Both the position numbers and the translations under genes were made by a program. The notes under the pieces are model-generated. The model ran no database searches and was not told where the DNA came from. It saw nothing but the letters and a program-made list of their open reading frames with translations. A stretch of DNA of 64,000 bases from Rhizobium sp. SEMIA4064 (lineage in GTDB: Bacteria; Pseudomonadota; Alphaproteobacteria; Rhizobiales; Rhizobiaceae), in NCBI RefSeq assembly GCF_003025035.1, contig NZ_PYJN01000016.1, positions 124,001 to 188,000 on the forward strand. Reading direction: 5' to 3'. Positions 55,170 through 63,882 of this stretch are shown piece after piece (position 1 is the first letter of the stretch; each line of letters starts with the position of its first letter).

Positions 55170-55867
55170 ACCGGCTGAACGTTGCCCTCGCCATCATTGG
55201 CATCGGTCTCGCGCTTCTCGTCTTCAACAATAGCAGCGGCACGACCTTCGGCATGAACAATGACGACTTTGCCGGCGTCGTCTACCTAGTGCCGCTTGCC
55301 CTAGTCATGGGCGCAGGCATTTGGGCGAGCCGCCATACGGCCAGCCAGTCGCTACGCAATCTGCTGATCTGGCTGGTCATCATCATGGCGCTGGCGACCG
55401 CCTATATTTACCGCCGCGATGCGCAGCAGGTCGGTGACCGGCTGATGGCCGGCCTTGTGCCCGGACACGCAGTCGTCGTCACGACCAGCGAAGGCGGTCA
55501 GGAAGTCATTCTCCACAAGCTGATGAACGGTCATTTCGAGGCGCAAGTGATGATCAACGGCCAGCCGATCGACATGCTCGTCGATACCGGCGCCAGCGCC
55601 ATCGCATTGTCACAGAAGGACGCCGAGCGCGTCGGCATCATCCCCGAAAACCTTACCTATTCAATGACGGTCATCACGGCCAACGGCCGGGCCAGAGCTG
55701 CTCCCGTCCAACTCGGCTCCGTCGCCATCGGCCCGATCCAGCGCCGCGATGTCCAAGCGACCGTCGCCGAAGAGGGCAAGCTCGACCAGAGTCTGCTCGG
55801 CATGAGCTTCCTGGAAACACTGGGCTCTATGCAGATGCAGACGGACGAGCTGCGGTTGCGGGATTGA
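55166..55867 (+). CDS. membrane-anchored retropepsin-like aspartic protease (TIGR02281 family)
   Basis: A 233-residue protein with three hydrophobic segments in the first 90 residues (MNRLNVALAIIGIGLALLVF, VVYLVPLALVMGAG, LLIWLVIIMALATAYIY). A single-domain aspartic protease fold (about 125-233) follows, with catalytic MLVDTGASAIALS and LLGMSFLETLG. It would need to dimerise to be active. It is translationally coupled to the DUF1289 gene by a 4-nt overlap. It is a distant paralogue of the C-terminal domain encoded at 18978-20147. Confidence 0.87.
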   Translation: MNRLNVALAIIGIGLALLVFNNSSGTTFGMNNDDFAGVVYLVPLALVMGAGIWASRHTASQSLRNLLIWLVIIMALATAYIYRRDAQQVGDRLMAGLVPGHAVVVTTSEGGQEVILHKLMNGHFEAQVMINGQPIDMLVDTGASAIALSQKDAERVGIIPENLTYSMTVITANGRARAAPVQLGSVAIGPIQRRDVQATVAEEGKLDQSLLGMSFLETLGSMQMQTDELRLRD

Positions 55868-55977
55868 GGGCTTTGAGGGCTTGCGCGGCATACTTCGACG
55901 AGGCCCGAAGCATCACGCACCCATTGAACGCTAGGCATGATGCATATGCCATCACAGATCTCGAAAGTTCGACCGTC

Positions 55978-56883
55978 ATGTCGCCAACCAAAACCAACAC
56001 GACGACGGAGCTTTTGCTCCTGCTCCTGCTCGCGACCTTGTGGGGCGCCTCCTATACTTTCATCAGGATCGGCGTAGCGACGATTCCGCCGATCACCCTG
56101 ATCGCCGCGCGCACGCTCATCGCCGGCTGCGTACTGTTTGCAATCGTGCTCTGGCGCGGGTTAGAGCTTCCGCACGATCCCGCCACATGGCGGCGCTTCC
56201 TCATTCAGGCCTGTTTGAACAGCGTCATTCCCTTCACCCTGATCGCCTGGGCCGAGCGAACGGTGGATGCCGGTCTGGCGACCATACTGAATTCCACCAC
56301 ACCGATCTTCACCTTCCTGCTGGCGGCGACCCTGCTGCGCAATGAGCGCGTCACCGCACGCAAGCTCTTTGGTATCGCGGTCGGATTGACGGGCATCTGC
56401 TTCATCATCGGCGTCGACGCGTTGAACGGTTTCGGCCAGCAATTGCCGGCACAACTTGCCGTGATCGCGGCATCGATTTGCTATGGCGGTGCCGCTCTGT
56501 TCGGCCGCAATTTCAAGGGCCTCGATCCGATGATGCCTGCAGTCGGCTCGCTTCTTTGCGGCGCCGTCATCCTTATTCCGATCAGCCTCGTTGTGGATCA
56601 GCCATGGACGCTTGCGCCTTCGACGGCGTCGATCGCCGCTCTCTTCGCGCTTGCGATCCTGTCGACTGCCCTTGCCTTCTCGATCTATTTCCGGCTGATC
56701 CAGACCCTTGGTTCGATCGGCACGACGGCGCAAGCCTACCTGCGCGTCCCGATCGGCGTCGCGATCGGTGCCGTCTTCCTCGGCGAGCCCTTGACCCCGA
56801 CCGCCGGCATCGGGCTGGTCTGCGTCATCATCGGCGTAATGGCCATGACGATGACACCCCTAAGGAAAGCCGCGCAGGGATGA
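55978..56883 (+). CDS. DMT superfamily (EamA) transporter
   Basis: A 301-residue ten-helix transporter with two EamA repeats: LWGASYTFIRIGVATIPP in the first, and ALAFSIYFRLIQTLGSIGTT with YLRVPIGVAIGAVFLGE in the second. The substrate is unknown. ATG 55978 marks the start of the family-like region; the frame is open to 55864, and the ribosome binding site is weak. It is convergent with the GNAT gene (16-bp gap). Confidence 0.87.
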   Translation: MSPTKTNTTTELLLLLLLATLWGASYTFIRIGVATIPPITLIAARTLIAGCVLFAIVLWRGLELPHDPATWRRFLIQACLNSVIPFTLIAWAERTVDAGLATILNSTTPIFTFLLAATLLRNERVTARKLFGIAVGLTGICFIIGVDALNGFGQQLPAQLAVIAASICYGGAALFGRNFKGLDPMMPAVGSLLCGAVILIPISLVVDQPWTLAPSTASIAALFALAILSTALAFSIYFRLIQTLGSIGTTAQAYLRVPIGVAIGAVFLGEPLTPTAGIGLVCVIIGVMAMTMTPLRKAAQG

Positions 56884-56899
56884 ACGGGCCGGCTCGAAG

Positions 56900-57424
56900 C
56901 TAGATCAACAACGACAAATCGTCCCAAACGAAGATGATGTTGTCCGAGCGCCAAATCGGGCCGGGATCGATATAGCGTCCTGCCATCCGTCCGCCCAGCG
57001 ACCAGTAAAACGCGATTGCCGGTTCGTTGCCGGCAACGACGCCCAGGGCGGCGCCGGGATAGTGGAGATCGGCAAGATGCCGCGCCAGTTCCCGCATCAA
57101 ACGACGGCCGAGGCCCTGACGTTTCAGGGAGGGATCGATGTAGAGAGATCGTATTTCCCCGCGCCCTTCGAAGAAGACATACGACGGTGCACCAACCGCG
57201 CCGATGCCAACCAGCCGATCGCCTTGCTCTGCAAGCAGCACCAATTGATCACGGCCGGGCTCGGCCAATGTCGCCGCCCATCTGGCTTGCCGATGGGCCT
57301 CATCGAGCCTGCGAAAAGCCTCGGGGGATGCCAACGTCCGATAGGTTTCTCGCCATACGGTGACATGCAGATTGGCCATCGCTGCCGCATCTTCGGGAAG
57401 AGCCGATCGAATATTGACGTCCAT
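56900..57424 (-). CDS. GNAT family N-acetyltransferase
   Basis: A 174-residue acetyltransferase. N-terminal VNIRSALPEDAAAMANLHV, the acetyl-CoA loop IRSLYIDPSLKRQGLGRRLM (about residues 90-110), and LGVVAGNEPAIAFYWSLGGR in the last strand-helix unit are typical. The acceptor is unknown. It is followed upstream by the FolC-type gene on the same strand with a 6-bp gap, so they probably share a transcript. AAAGGCGG lies before ATG 57424. Confidence 0.9.
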   Translation of the reverse strand: MDVNIRSALPEDAAAMANLHVTVWRETYRTLASPEAFRRLDEAHRQARWAATLAEPGRDQLVLLAEQGDRLVGIGAVGAPSYVFFEGRGEIRSLYIDPSLKRQGLGRRLMRELARHLADLHYPGAALGVVAGNEPAIAFYWSLGGRMAGRYIDPGPIWRSDNIIFVWDDLSLLI

Positions 57425-57430
57425 CCTCGA

Positions 57431-58759
57431 TCAGCCGCCTTTCAATAAGACGCTTCGCAGCGCTCCCACAAGATAGAGCGACCCGGTCACGAGAACCCAG
57501 CCGTTATTCTGCGCCGCCATCGCCGCGGCGCGGTCCAACGCCTTTCGCACATCAGGCTCGGAGTCGCACGCCATTCCCATGGAGGTTGCCACTGCCTCCA
57601 GCTCATTGGCCGGATGAAACCGGCCGGCCCCACCCGCTTCCGTGAACAGTGCATAGGCAGCGTAGCGAGACAGCACGGTCAAGAACCCAGTGGCATCCTT
57701 GTCGGACCCCAGCGCAACAATAGCGATACACCCGCCGCTGAACTCGCTATCGCGGCTGATATCCCGCAAAACGGCCTCGATATTGAATGGAACATGCGCG
57801 CCATCCATCACCATCGGTACCGTTCGCGGAGCCGCGTTCGGAGCTGCGGGCAGTTCGAAGGCAAACCGCTCCATTCGTCCCGGCAGATGCGCGCTATCCC
57901 TGACCGCCTGATCAAGCAGCCGTGCACTGACTGGAATGTCTGGTTGAGCACCGTCGCGCACGCATTCACCACGCTGTCCCAAATAATCCAGAACTAGGCC
58001 GGCCAATGCAGCATTCCGGTCCTCTATCGTTGCATCATCGGGAAAATCAGTGCGCAATACGGGACAACCAAGCTCGTCTGCGCGCTGCTGCACAACCTGG
58101 CCCGCAGCATCGGAGACAGGAAGTGTCGTCGCGAGCGCCGCGCCGGGCTTCAATATACCCACCTTCTCGCGGGCGATCGCCTCGCGTGTGCTGCCGAGGA
58201 TCTCCGTATGCTCGAGCTCGATATTGGTGACGACGGCGACCTCGCCAAAGACGATATTGGTGGAGTCCAGCCGGCCGCCAAGCCCGACTTCCACAACCAC
58301 CCAATCCAGACCGGCGTCTCGGAATGCAAGAAAGGCGGCAGCCGTGATCACGTCGAACCATGTGGCGTCTTCGCCGGCCGTCGCTTCCCGCTTTGCAGAC
58401 TCGTAGCAATCCAGCGTCTGTTCCACTGCGCTCGCCAGCGCATCGTCTTCGACCGCTCGGCCCAAAACGCTGATCCGCTCGTTCACACGGTCGACATGCG
58501 GCGAGCCATAACGACCGACCTTCCATCCTACATGCAGCAAGGCAGCCTCGATGAGTGCAGAAACGGACCCCTTGCCTTTGGTCCCGCCGACATGAATGGC
58601 GCGGAAACTTTTGTGGGGGTTACCTAGCCTCTGCATGAGATCGAGGATCGGGTCGAGACCGACACGCATCTCTCCGCGCGGCTTACGCTCCCAATTGGTC
58701 AGCAGATCGAGGCGCGAGAGGACATCAGATAGTGAACGGGGCTGGGGGATTGTGGGCAT
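57431..58759 (-). CDS. folC: folylpolyglutamate synthase/dihydrofolate synthase (FolC) family Mur ligase
   Basis: A 442-residue ATP-dependent ligase adding glutamate to folates (and to dihydropteroate in bifunctional forms). The P-loop signature is HVGGTKGKGSVSAL (Lys in place of the common Asn), followed by GSPHVDRVNERI, and the second FolC signature VVEVGLGGRLDSTNIV matches fully. The C-terminal DGAHVPFN differs from the usual DGAHNPxA. ATG 58759 follows CAGGTG. It is followed by the GNAT gene and preceded by ABC exporter genes on the same strand. Confidence 0.82.
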   Translation of the reverse strand: MPTIPQPRSLSDVLSRLDLLTNWERKPRGEMRVGLDPILDLMQRLGNPHKSFRAIHVGGTKGKGSVSALIEAALLHVGWKVGRYGSPHVDRVNERISVLGRAVEDDALASAVEQTLDCYESAKREATAGEDATWFDVITAAAFLAFRDAGLDWVVVEVGLGGRLDSTNIVFGEVAVVTNIELEHTEILGSTREAIAREKVGILKPGAALATTLPVSDAAGQVVQQRADELGCPVLRTDFPDDATIEDRNAALAGLVLDYLGQRGECVRDGAQPDIPVSARLLDQAVRDSAHLPGRMERFAFELPAAPNAAPRTVPMVMDGAHVPFNIEAVLRDISRDSEFSGGCIAIVALGSDKDATGFLTVLSRYAAYALFTEAGGAGRFHPANELEAVATSMGMACDSEPDVRKALDRAAAMAAQNNGWVLVTGSLYLVGALRSVLLKGG

Positions 58760-58899
58760 GGAACACCTGCAGCAAGGCTCGCATTGGTCGCCCAGGCGCG
58801 CGGCTTGCCATCTTGTTTCGCCAGTGACGTGGACATCAAATCTATGAACCGCGGAGATGGCGATTGCAACCCATGTGCTTGCGGGAAAGCGCCTATCAA

Positions 58900-59661
58900 T
58901 CAGTTCCTTAACCGATATCCCGTTTTGAAAATCCACCCGAGGGTCGCCAGGCAGATCAAGAGGAAAAACGTGATCATCGCAAGGCTCAGCACCGGGTTGA
59001 CGTCGGCGATGCCAAAGAAGCTCCAACGGAAACCACTGACGAGATAAAGAACAGGATTGAGGTGACTGACGGCCTGCCAGAAGGGCGGCAGCATGTTGAT
59101 GGAATAGAAGCTGCCGCCAAGGAAGGTCAGCGGCGGCACGACCAGCATGGGAATAAGGTTGAGCTGCTCGAAATTCCCCGCCCAAATGCCGATCATGAAG
59201 CCGAACAGGCTGAAGGTCACCGCCGTCAGCACGAAGAACAGGATCATCATGAATGGATGTTCGATGGTGATGTGCACAAAGAAGTTCGCCGTCAGCAGGA
59301 TGATCAGCCCGATCAGCATCCCCTTGGTCGCAGCAGCGCCGACGTAGCCAAGAACGATTTCCGTCATGGCGACGGGTGCGGAAAGAACCTCGTAGATCGT
59401 GCCGGTGAACTTCGGGAAATAGATGCCGAAGGAACCGTTGCTGATGCACTGGCTAAGCAGCGTCAGCATGATCAGGCCCGGTGTGATGAAAGCCCCGTAG
59501 GATACGCCCTCCACCAGTTGGATGCGCGAGCCGATCGCGGCGCCGAAGACGATGAAATAGAGCGAGGTGGAAATGACCGGCGAGACGACGCTCTGCAGCA
59601 GCGTGCGGCGCGTGCGGGCCATCTCGAACGCATAGATGGATTTGATCGCCTCGAAGTTCAT
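58900..59661 (-). CDS. ABC-2 type exporter permease
   Basis: A 253-residue permease with six helices of the ABC-2 (YadH/NodJ-like) type: N-terminal [19 protein letters not shown], then [15 protein letters not shown], and the terminal [21 protein letters not shown]. It exports a small hydrophobic or saccharide substrate that the sequence does not reveal. It starts at ATGA overlapping the ATPase stop. Confidence 0.92.
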   Translation of the reverse strand: MNFEAIKSIYAFEMARTRRTLLQSVVSPVISTSLYFIVFGAAIGSRIQLVEGVSYGAFITPGLIMLTLLSQCISNGSFGIYFPKFTGTIYEVLSAPVAMTEIVLGYVGAAATKGMLIGLIILLTANFFVHITIEHPFMMILFFVLTAVTFSLFGFMIGIWAGNFEQLNLIPMLVVPPLTFLGGSFYSINMLPPFWQAVSHLNPVLYLVSGFRWSFFGIADVNPVLSLAMITFFLLICLATLGWIFKTGYRLRN

Positions 59662-60584
59662 TTGTCTTCTCCCACCAGCGATACGAAGATGTCTTCGAGC
59701 GAGCTCTGCCGCGTCGACAGGTCTTTGAAATGAATACCCGCGGCCGCCAGACGCGACAGCAAGGCGGCAATGCTCGACTGCTCGTGTTCGGCATCGTAGT
59801 CGTAGATCAACGTCGTGCCATTCGGCCCCAGCGACAGGCCATTGCCATCGAGATGATGCGGAACGGCATCCAGTGGCTGCAAGAGATCGAGGATGAGCTG
59901 TTTGCGGCCGAGCTTGGCCATCAAGGCCTTCTTCTCTTCCACCAACAGTAGCTTGCCGCCATTGATGACGCCGACACGGTCGGCGATCTCCTCGGCTTCC
60001 TCGATGTAATGCGTCGTCAGGATGATGGTGACGCCGGAAGCCCGCAGCCGCTCGACGACGTGCCACATATCTTTGCGCAGCGTCACATCGACGCCCGCCG
60101 TCGGCTCGTCCAGGAAAAGGATCTCGGGCTCGTGCGACAGCGCCTTGGCGATCAGGACGCGCCGCTTCATGCCTCCGGAGAGCTGACGCAGCATATTGTC
60201 TCTCTTATCCCAGAGCGACAGGTCACGCAGCACCTGCTCGATATGCGCGGGATTCGGTTTCTTGCCGTGCAGGCCGCGTGAAAAGCTGACTGTGTTCCAC
60301 ACGGTTTCGAACTGATCGGTCGTCAGCTCCTGCGGCACAAGGCCGATCATGGTGCGCGTGGCGCGGAACTCCTTGACGACATCGTGACCGCCGACGGTCA
60401 CCGTGCCGCCGCTCGGATTGGTGATTCCGCAGACAATGGAGATCATCGTCGTCTTGCCCGCGCCATTCGGCCCGAGCAGCGCCAGAATCTCGCCTTTCTC
60501 GACGTCGAGATCAACGCCCTTCAGTGCCTGAAACCCATTAGAATAGGTTTTGGTAAGATTACGGATGGAAATGATCGGGGCCAT
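59658..60584 (-). CDS. ABC exporter ATP-binding protein
   Basis: A 308-residue ATPase partner of the ABC-2 permease. Walker A is [13 protein letters not shown] (about 37-49), signature [16 protein letters not shown], Walker [14 protein letters not shown], and the switch His in [14 protein letters not shown]. The accessory C-terminal segment (about 215-308) is typical of the CcmA/DrrA/YadG branch. It is the first gene of the two-gene operon. Confidence 0.94.
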   Translation of the reverse strand: MAPIISIRNLTKTYSNGFQALKGVDLDVEKGEILALLGPNGAGKTTMISIVCGITNPSGGTVTVGGHDVVKEFRATRTMIGLVPQELTTDQFETVWNTVSFSRGLHGKKPNPAHIEQVLRDLSLWDKRDNMLRQLSGGMKRRVLIAKALSHEPEILFLDEPTAGVDVTLRKDMWHVVERLRASGVTIILTTHYIEEAEEIADRVGVINGGKLLLVEEKKALMAKLGRKQLILDLLQPLDAVPHHLDGNGLSLGPNGTTLIYDYDAEHEQSSIAALLSRLAAAGIHFKDLSTRQSSLEDIFVSLVGEDK

Positions 60585-60856
60585 GATGGAGGCGAAGTCC
60601 GGCTTTTCTGGTTAGTTTTGCGGCGTTTGCCCGCTATATAGCCGTGTCTGAGGCTTTTATCACCCAGCCGAAATGAAACACTGTGTTCGCCCAAAGGAAA
60701 GAACCAGACAACAGGCTGTCATTAAACCGTGACCTTCCTCGGGCATATCTTCCCTAGGTGAGCAACGACTGTCGCACTCCGCCCAACGCCTCTTGGCGAC
60801 AGCGTCGGCGCCGATGATATTTGCAGATTGATTGCCTTAGCATTCATATTGCATGC

Positions 60857-60951
60857 GCCATTGCGACATAGAATTCTTTTTCTGGAGCCAGCAAAGATCC
60901 CCTGTCGTTGCTGTGCGCCACTCCAGCCGGCCCTGCGCCGGCTTTTCTTTT
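60857..60951 (+). ncRNA. candidate small RNA with its own promoter and terminator
   Basis: TTGCAG (60821-60826) and CATATT (60845-60850) give a plausible promoter with an 18-bp spacer. About 95 bp later comes a strong terminator (60925-60951). No open frame with a ribosome binding site lies between, so a short RNA is the simplest reading. The start is approximate. I do not recognise it as a known rhizobial sRNA family. Confidence 0.4.
60925..60951 (+). terminator. orphan rho-independent terminator
   Basis: Stem AGCCGGC/GCCGGCT (60925-60931 with 60937-60943, 5-nt loop) followed by TTTTCTTTT on the plus strand. No plus-strand gene ends here: the neighbours at 60584 and 60989 are both on the minus strand. 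Confidence 0.75.
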
Positions 60952-60966
60952 GCCGGCGATCGATCC

Positions 60967-60997
60967 CCAACTACCAGGCGCCCACCAACTACCAGGC
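60967..60997. repeat. 18-bp tandem duplication over a stop codon
   Basis: CCAACTACCAGGC occurs at 60967-60979 and 60985-60997 (18-bp period). On the minus strand the second copy encodes Ala-Trp-stop of the small membrane protein, and the first repeats those codons just beyond the stop. Confidence 0.8.
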
Positions 60998-61243
60998 ACC
61001 GTTGACGCCGCAGCCTGCCGGCGGCAGGGTCTTGTTTTCGAAGCGCGCCTTCAACATCTCGCAGCCCTTTTCACGTATCGGGCCTGGCATCATCGAGTTA
61101 AGGCCGATGCCGACCTCATCGAACGGATCGTTGGCATAGGCAACATAGGCATACCAGCGCCCGCCGATGACAAGAACGATCGCAATGAGAGCGGCGACCA
61201 AGGCCTTCCCCAGGCCTCTCTTCCTTCTCGGCGCTTCTTCCAT
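60989..61243 (-). CDS. small single-pass membrane protein, unknown function
   Basis: An 84-residue protein: a basic N-terminus (EEAPRRKRGLGKAL), one membrane helix (about 13-33, VAALIAIVLVIGG), and a short periplasmic tail with two cysteines (KGCEMLKARFENKTLPPAGC) that could form a disulfide. I do not recognise a family. ATG 61243 follows GGGGAG; an in-frame GTG at 61270 is the alternative start. Its stop codon lies within the 18-bp duplication. Confidence 0.68.
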   Translation of the reverse strand: MEEAPRRKRGLGKALVAALIAIVLVIGGRWYAYVAYANDPFDEVGIGLNSMMPGPIREKGCEMLKARFENKTLPPAGCGVNGAW

Positions 61244-61361
61244 AAACAACTCCCCCACTTTGGCTGGCACGGTTATAGGGAACTACAAGAATGCAGGTAA
61301 ATGCAACTTCTTGCCCACAGGATTCCGCAGTGAGCCATTGCGATTTTTCTCGCAACGCTCC

Positions 61362-61805
61362 TCAAGCGCTTTTTGATTTTTTCTGAGAGCGGGCCGGACG
61401 AGCGGCACGCGCCGCCGTATTCAGTGCCACCGCCGCGCGAATGAGTGCCTTCAATGCCTCTTCATCGATCTTGTCGCCCTCGTGGAAATCGATGGCACGC
61501 CTAGTATTGCCTTCCATGCTGGAGTTGAAAAGGCCTGATGGGTCCTCCAACGAGGCGCCCTTAGCGAAGGTCATCTTCACGACATTCTTGTAGGTCTCGC
61601 CGGTGCAGATGATTCCATCATGCGACCATACCGGGACCCCTCTCCACTTCCACTCCTCGACCACTTCGGGGTCCGCTTGCTGAATGAGAGTTCGGACCCG
61701 AGCGAGCGTTTCGCCCCGCCAATCACTCAGCTCCTTGATTCTTCCATCTATCAGAAGAGAGGGAGAGTCCTCTGCCGTTCCTTCCTTCGGATCACTCTTC
61801 GCCAT
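61362..61805 (-). CDS. DUF1801 domain protein
   Basis: A 147-residue protein of the DUF1801 (YdhG/frataxin-like fold) family: LIQQADPEVVEEWKWRGVP, VWSHDGIICTGETYKNVVKM, LFNSSMEGNTRRAIDFHEGD and DEEALKALI. A basic Lys/Arg/Ser tail follows. Function is unknown. A second member lies 75 bp upstream on the same strand, suggesting an old duplication, although the two are clearly diverged. Confidence 0.87.
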   Translation of the reverse strand: MAKSDPKEGTAEDSPSLLIDGRIKELSDWRGETLARVRTLIQQADPEVVEEWKWRGVPVWSHDGIICTGETYKNVVKMTFAKGASLEDPSGLFNSSMEGNTRRAIDFHEGDKIDEEALKALIRAAVALNTAARAARPARSQKKSKSA

Positions 61806-61880
61806 GCTTGTCGTCGCTTTCTTAATGGATATCGTCCCCCTGTCATTTGAGCATACAACACGCTTATGCCGCAGTGCCCA

Positions 61881-62348
61881 TCACATTCGTTCGCCGGATA
61901 ATTGGCTGGCTTGCTTTATCCAGGCAGCAAGCTGAGCTTCGTCAAGCTGATCGCCCTCGTGGATGTTGAGATAGCGCGTGTCGTTGCTCTTGGAATCGCC
62001 GGGAGGGACGGGAGCGAGCGACGTGCCACGGAAGAAGGCAACTTTAATGTATTTCGTGAAGCAATGGATACCGAGGAACCAGCCTTGGCCTTCCATCCCA
62101 TAGAGCGGCGAGTTCCATTTGACCGCCTTCTGCACACCCGGAACGGTGCGCTCGATGAGCGCATCGAGACGGCGGCCGACGTCGCTTTTCCAGTCCGGCA
62201 TGGCGGCAATATAGGCCTGTACGGGGGCGTCACCCTCACCCTTAGCGATCTGCGGATTGCCACCTGCAAGAAGAGTGGCGCCAGCGTTGCTCGGCTTGGC
62301 CGTCTTCTCCGCGACTTTCTTTGACCTGATGGACGTCTTCTCAGTCAT
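61881..62348 (-). CDS. DUF1801 domain protein
   Basis: A 155-residue DUF1801 protein with a basic 35-residue N-terminal extension (SIRSKKVAEKTAKPSNAG) and the family blocks YIAAMPDWKSDVGRRLDALI, AVKWNSPLYGMEGQGWFLG, FTKYIKVAFFRG and YLNIHEGDQLDEAQLAAWI. Function is unknown. ATG 62348 is chosen because GGAGTG lies 9 nt upstream; GTG 62357 is in frame. It is a tandem neighbour of the DUF1801 gene at 61362. Confidence 0.87.
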   Translation of the reverse strand: MTEKTSIRSKKVAEKTAKPSNAGATLLAGGNPQIAKGEGDAPVQAYIAAMPDWKSDVGRRLDALIERTVPGVQKAVKWNSPLYGMEGQGWFLGIHCFTKYIKVAFFRGTSLAPVPPGDSKSNDTRYLNIHEGDQLDEAQLAAWIKQASQLSGERM

Positions 62349-62515
62349 TGCGTTCACTCCATCGATAGACGGACAACTATCAAGATTGCTTGATTTTGTA
62401 ACGGCGACCTGCTCGGCGTAGTGGCAAACACGCTCGAGATAACAGCTTCTGCGACAACTAGCCTCCCAACCAACGCATTGCCACTATTTGCAGTTCCCGC
62501 AAGGTAAGATCTGCA

Positions 62516-63775
62516 TCACAGGCTGCAGTAACGCCGCCCGCCCCTGCGATCCCTCAGATCGAAGTGGAAATGGTTCCAGTGTTCGGCGTTGCTGCCGGGG
62601 CCGAGCACAGTGTCGAAATAGTTGCAGCTATCGCTGCGCACCGCCTTCAGAAGCCGGCCCTCACGGAAGGAGAACAGCCCCTTCTTGCGGACATCGATGA
62701 CGTGTCCGTTTTTCAGGACGAAGGTGCCGACGTCGATGGCATTGCCATGGGCATGTTCCGACATCGGATTGTAGCGTTGCCGGCTATTGTTCATCCGGCG
62801 GCAGGAATAACCGCCGAGTGGCACGATCGTGCCGATACCCGTCCAGTAGCGCGTACGGGCCGCCGGGGCCAATTCGTTCTTCACCCATTTTGCAAAGGCA
62901 AGCGTTACCTGACAGTTCAATGTCACCGCCGGCTTGACGGCGATATTGCCAGAAAGTCCGCTCAGCGAAACCGGGTAAGGAACCTGGCAGGCCGGGCCAT
63001 CGGAAATCGGCGGCTTGTCGTTGTAGACGACGCCCATGCGCTGCAATTCCTGCCGGCAGGCGATTTCCGAAGCAGGCATGGCACCGCCGGGCGACGATTG
63101 CGGCACTTCCTCCTGCTGTTCGATCCGTGGCATTGGGTTGCCGACACGCGGCAACATGGCGACCTGCACGTTGGGTTGCTGCCGGCGGATCGGCGACTGA
63201 TTGAGTTCAGCCTGAGCGCTCGGGCGTTGAATAATGGAGCGATTGGCCTGCACGGGCGTATCCGAGCCGATCCCGTCGACGACAGGCTGATCGGTTTCGC
63301 CCTCAGCAATATTCTGCCCTTCCTCCTGCGCCAGTCCAACGACCGGTCCGGACTGCGCTTCCTCGCTTGGTCCAACGCCAAGTTCCGCATCCATATTGAC
63401 GCCCTGAGAGGCCGCATCCGACTGCTGTGCTAAGCCCTGTTCGACGTCCGTGGTCGTCACAGCCTCATTGGCACCAGCCATCGGCAAGCGGCCCTGTTTG
63501 GCGGCGGCAGAGGCAGGCATCTTCGCGGCACTCTGCCGGCTGCCGGAGAGATTGTAGGTATTGGCGTAATTGGCTGAGGCGGAGTTAACCGGAGCTTGGT
63601 CACCTTGGTAGGTGAACTGCCGCTGCGCCATGCTGCGATGTGGCTTGATCGAGCCGACACGGGCGCTGCTGTCGATGTTCGACGGCGGTACGAGGCTATC
63701 AGCCGTGCAGGCGACCAGCGCCGACGACATGAGCAGCGGCAGGACAGCCCGCCGTAGAAAGGACAAATACGCCAT
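62516..63775 (-). CDS. extensin-like domain lipoprotein
   Basis: A 419-residue envelope protein. ATG 63775 begins a lipoprotein signal (FLRRAVLPLLMSSALVAC, lipobox Cys about residue 24), so it is probably lipid-anchored. A variable, Gln/Ser-rich middle (about 30-240) precedes the extensin-like C-terminal domain (about 250-419), with CRQELQRMGVVYNDKPP, LNCQVTLAFAKWV, and the metal-binding-type residues of MSEHAHGNAIDVG and AEHWNHFHFDLRD. A role in wall or polysaccharide contact is inferred. The open frame to 63877 is not part of it. Confidence 0.87.
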   Translation of the reverse strand: MAYLSFLRRAVLPLLMSSALVACTADSLVPPSNIDSSARVGSIKPHRSMAQRQFTYQGDQAPVNSASANYANTYNLSGSRQSAAKMPASAAAKQGRLPMAGANEAVTTTDVEQGLAQQSDAASQGVNMDAELGVGPSEEAQSGPVVGLAQEEGQNIAEGETDQPVVDGIGSDTPVQANRSIIQRPSAQAELNQSPIRRQQPNVQVAMLPRVGNPMPRIEQQEEVPQSSPGGAMPASEIACRQELQRMGVVYNDKPPISDGPACQVPYPVSLSGLSGNIAVKPAVTLNCQVTLAFAKWVKNELAPAARTRYWTGIGTIVPLGGYSCRRMNNSRQRYNPMSEHAHGNAIDVGTFVLKNGHVIDVRKKGLFSFREGRLLKAVRSDSCNYFDTVLGPGSNAEHWNHFHFDLRDRRGGRRYCSL

Positions 63776-63882
63776 ACTCCAGATCCGCTCCTGCTGCCCC
63801 AGCCACGGTCGGCAACTATTACGAATCTTAAATAAAAACGGTGAATGAATGCTTACCGCCCCACGAAAGCGGGACATTCGCG

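Larger units (their letters stand above)
60585..60988. other. intergenic region with candidate sRNA and a short duplication
   Basis: A 404-bp region upstream of the ABC exporter. It lacks a plausible protein gene on either strand. It contains a plus-strand promoter-like pair, a strong terminator without any plus-strand gene, and a short direct repeat, described separately. Confidence 0.6.
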
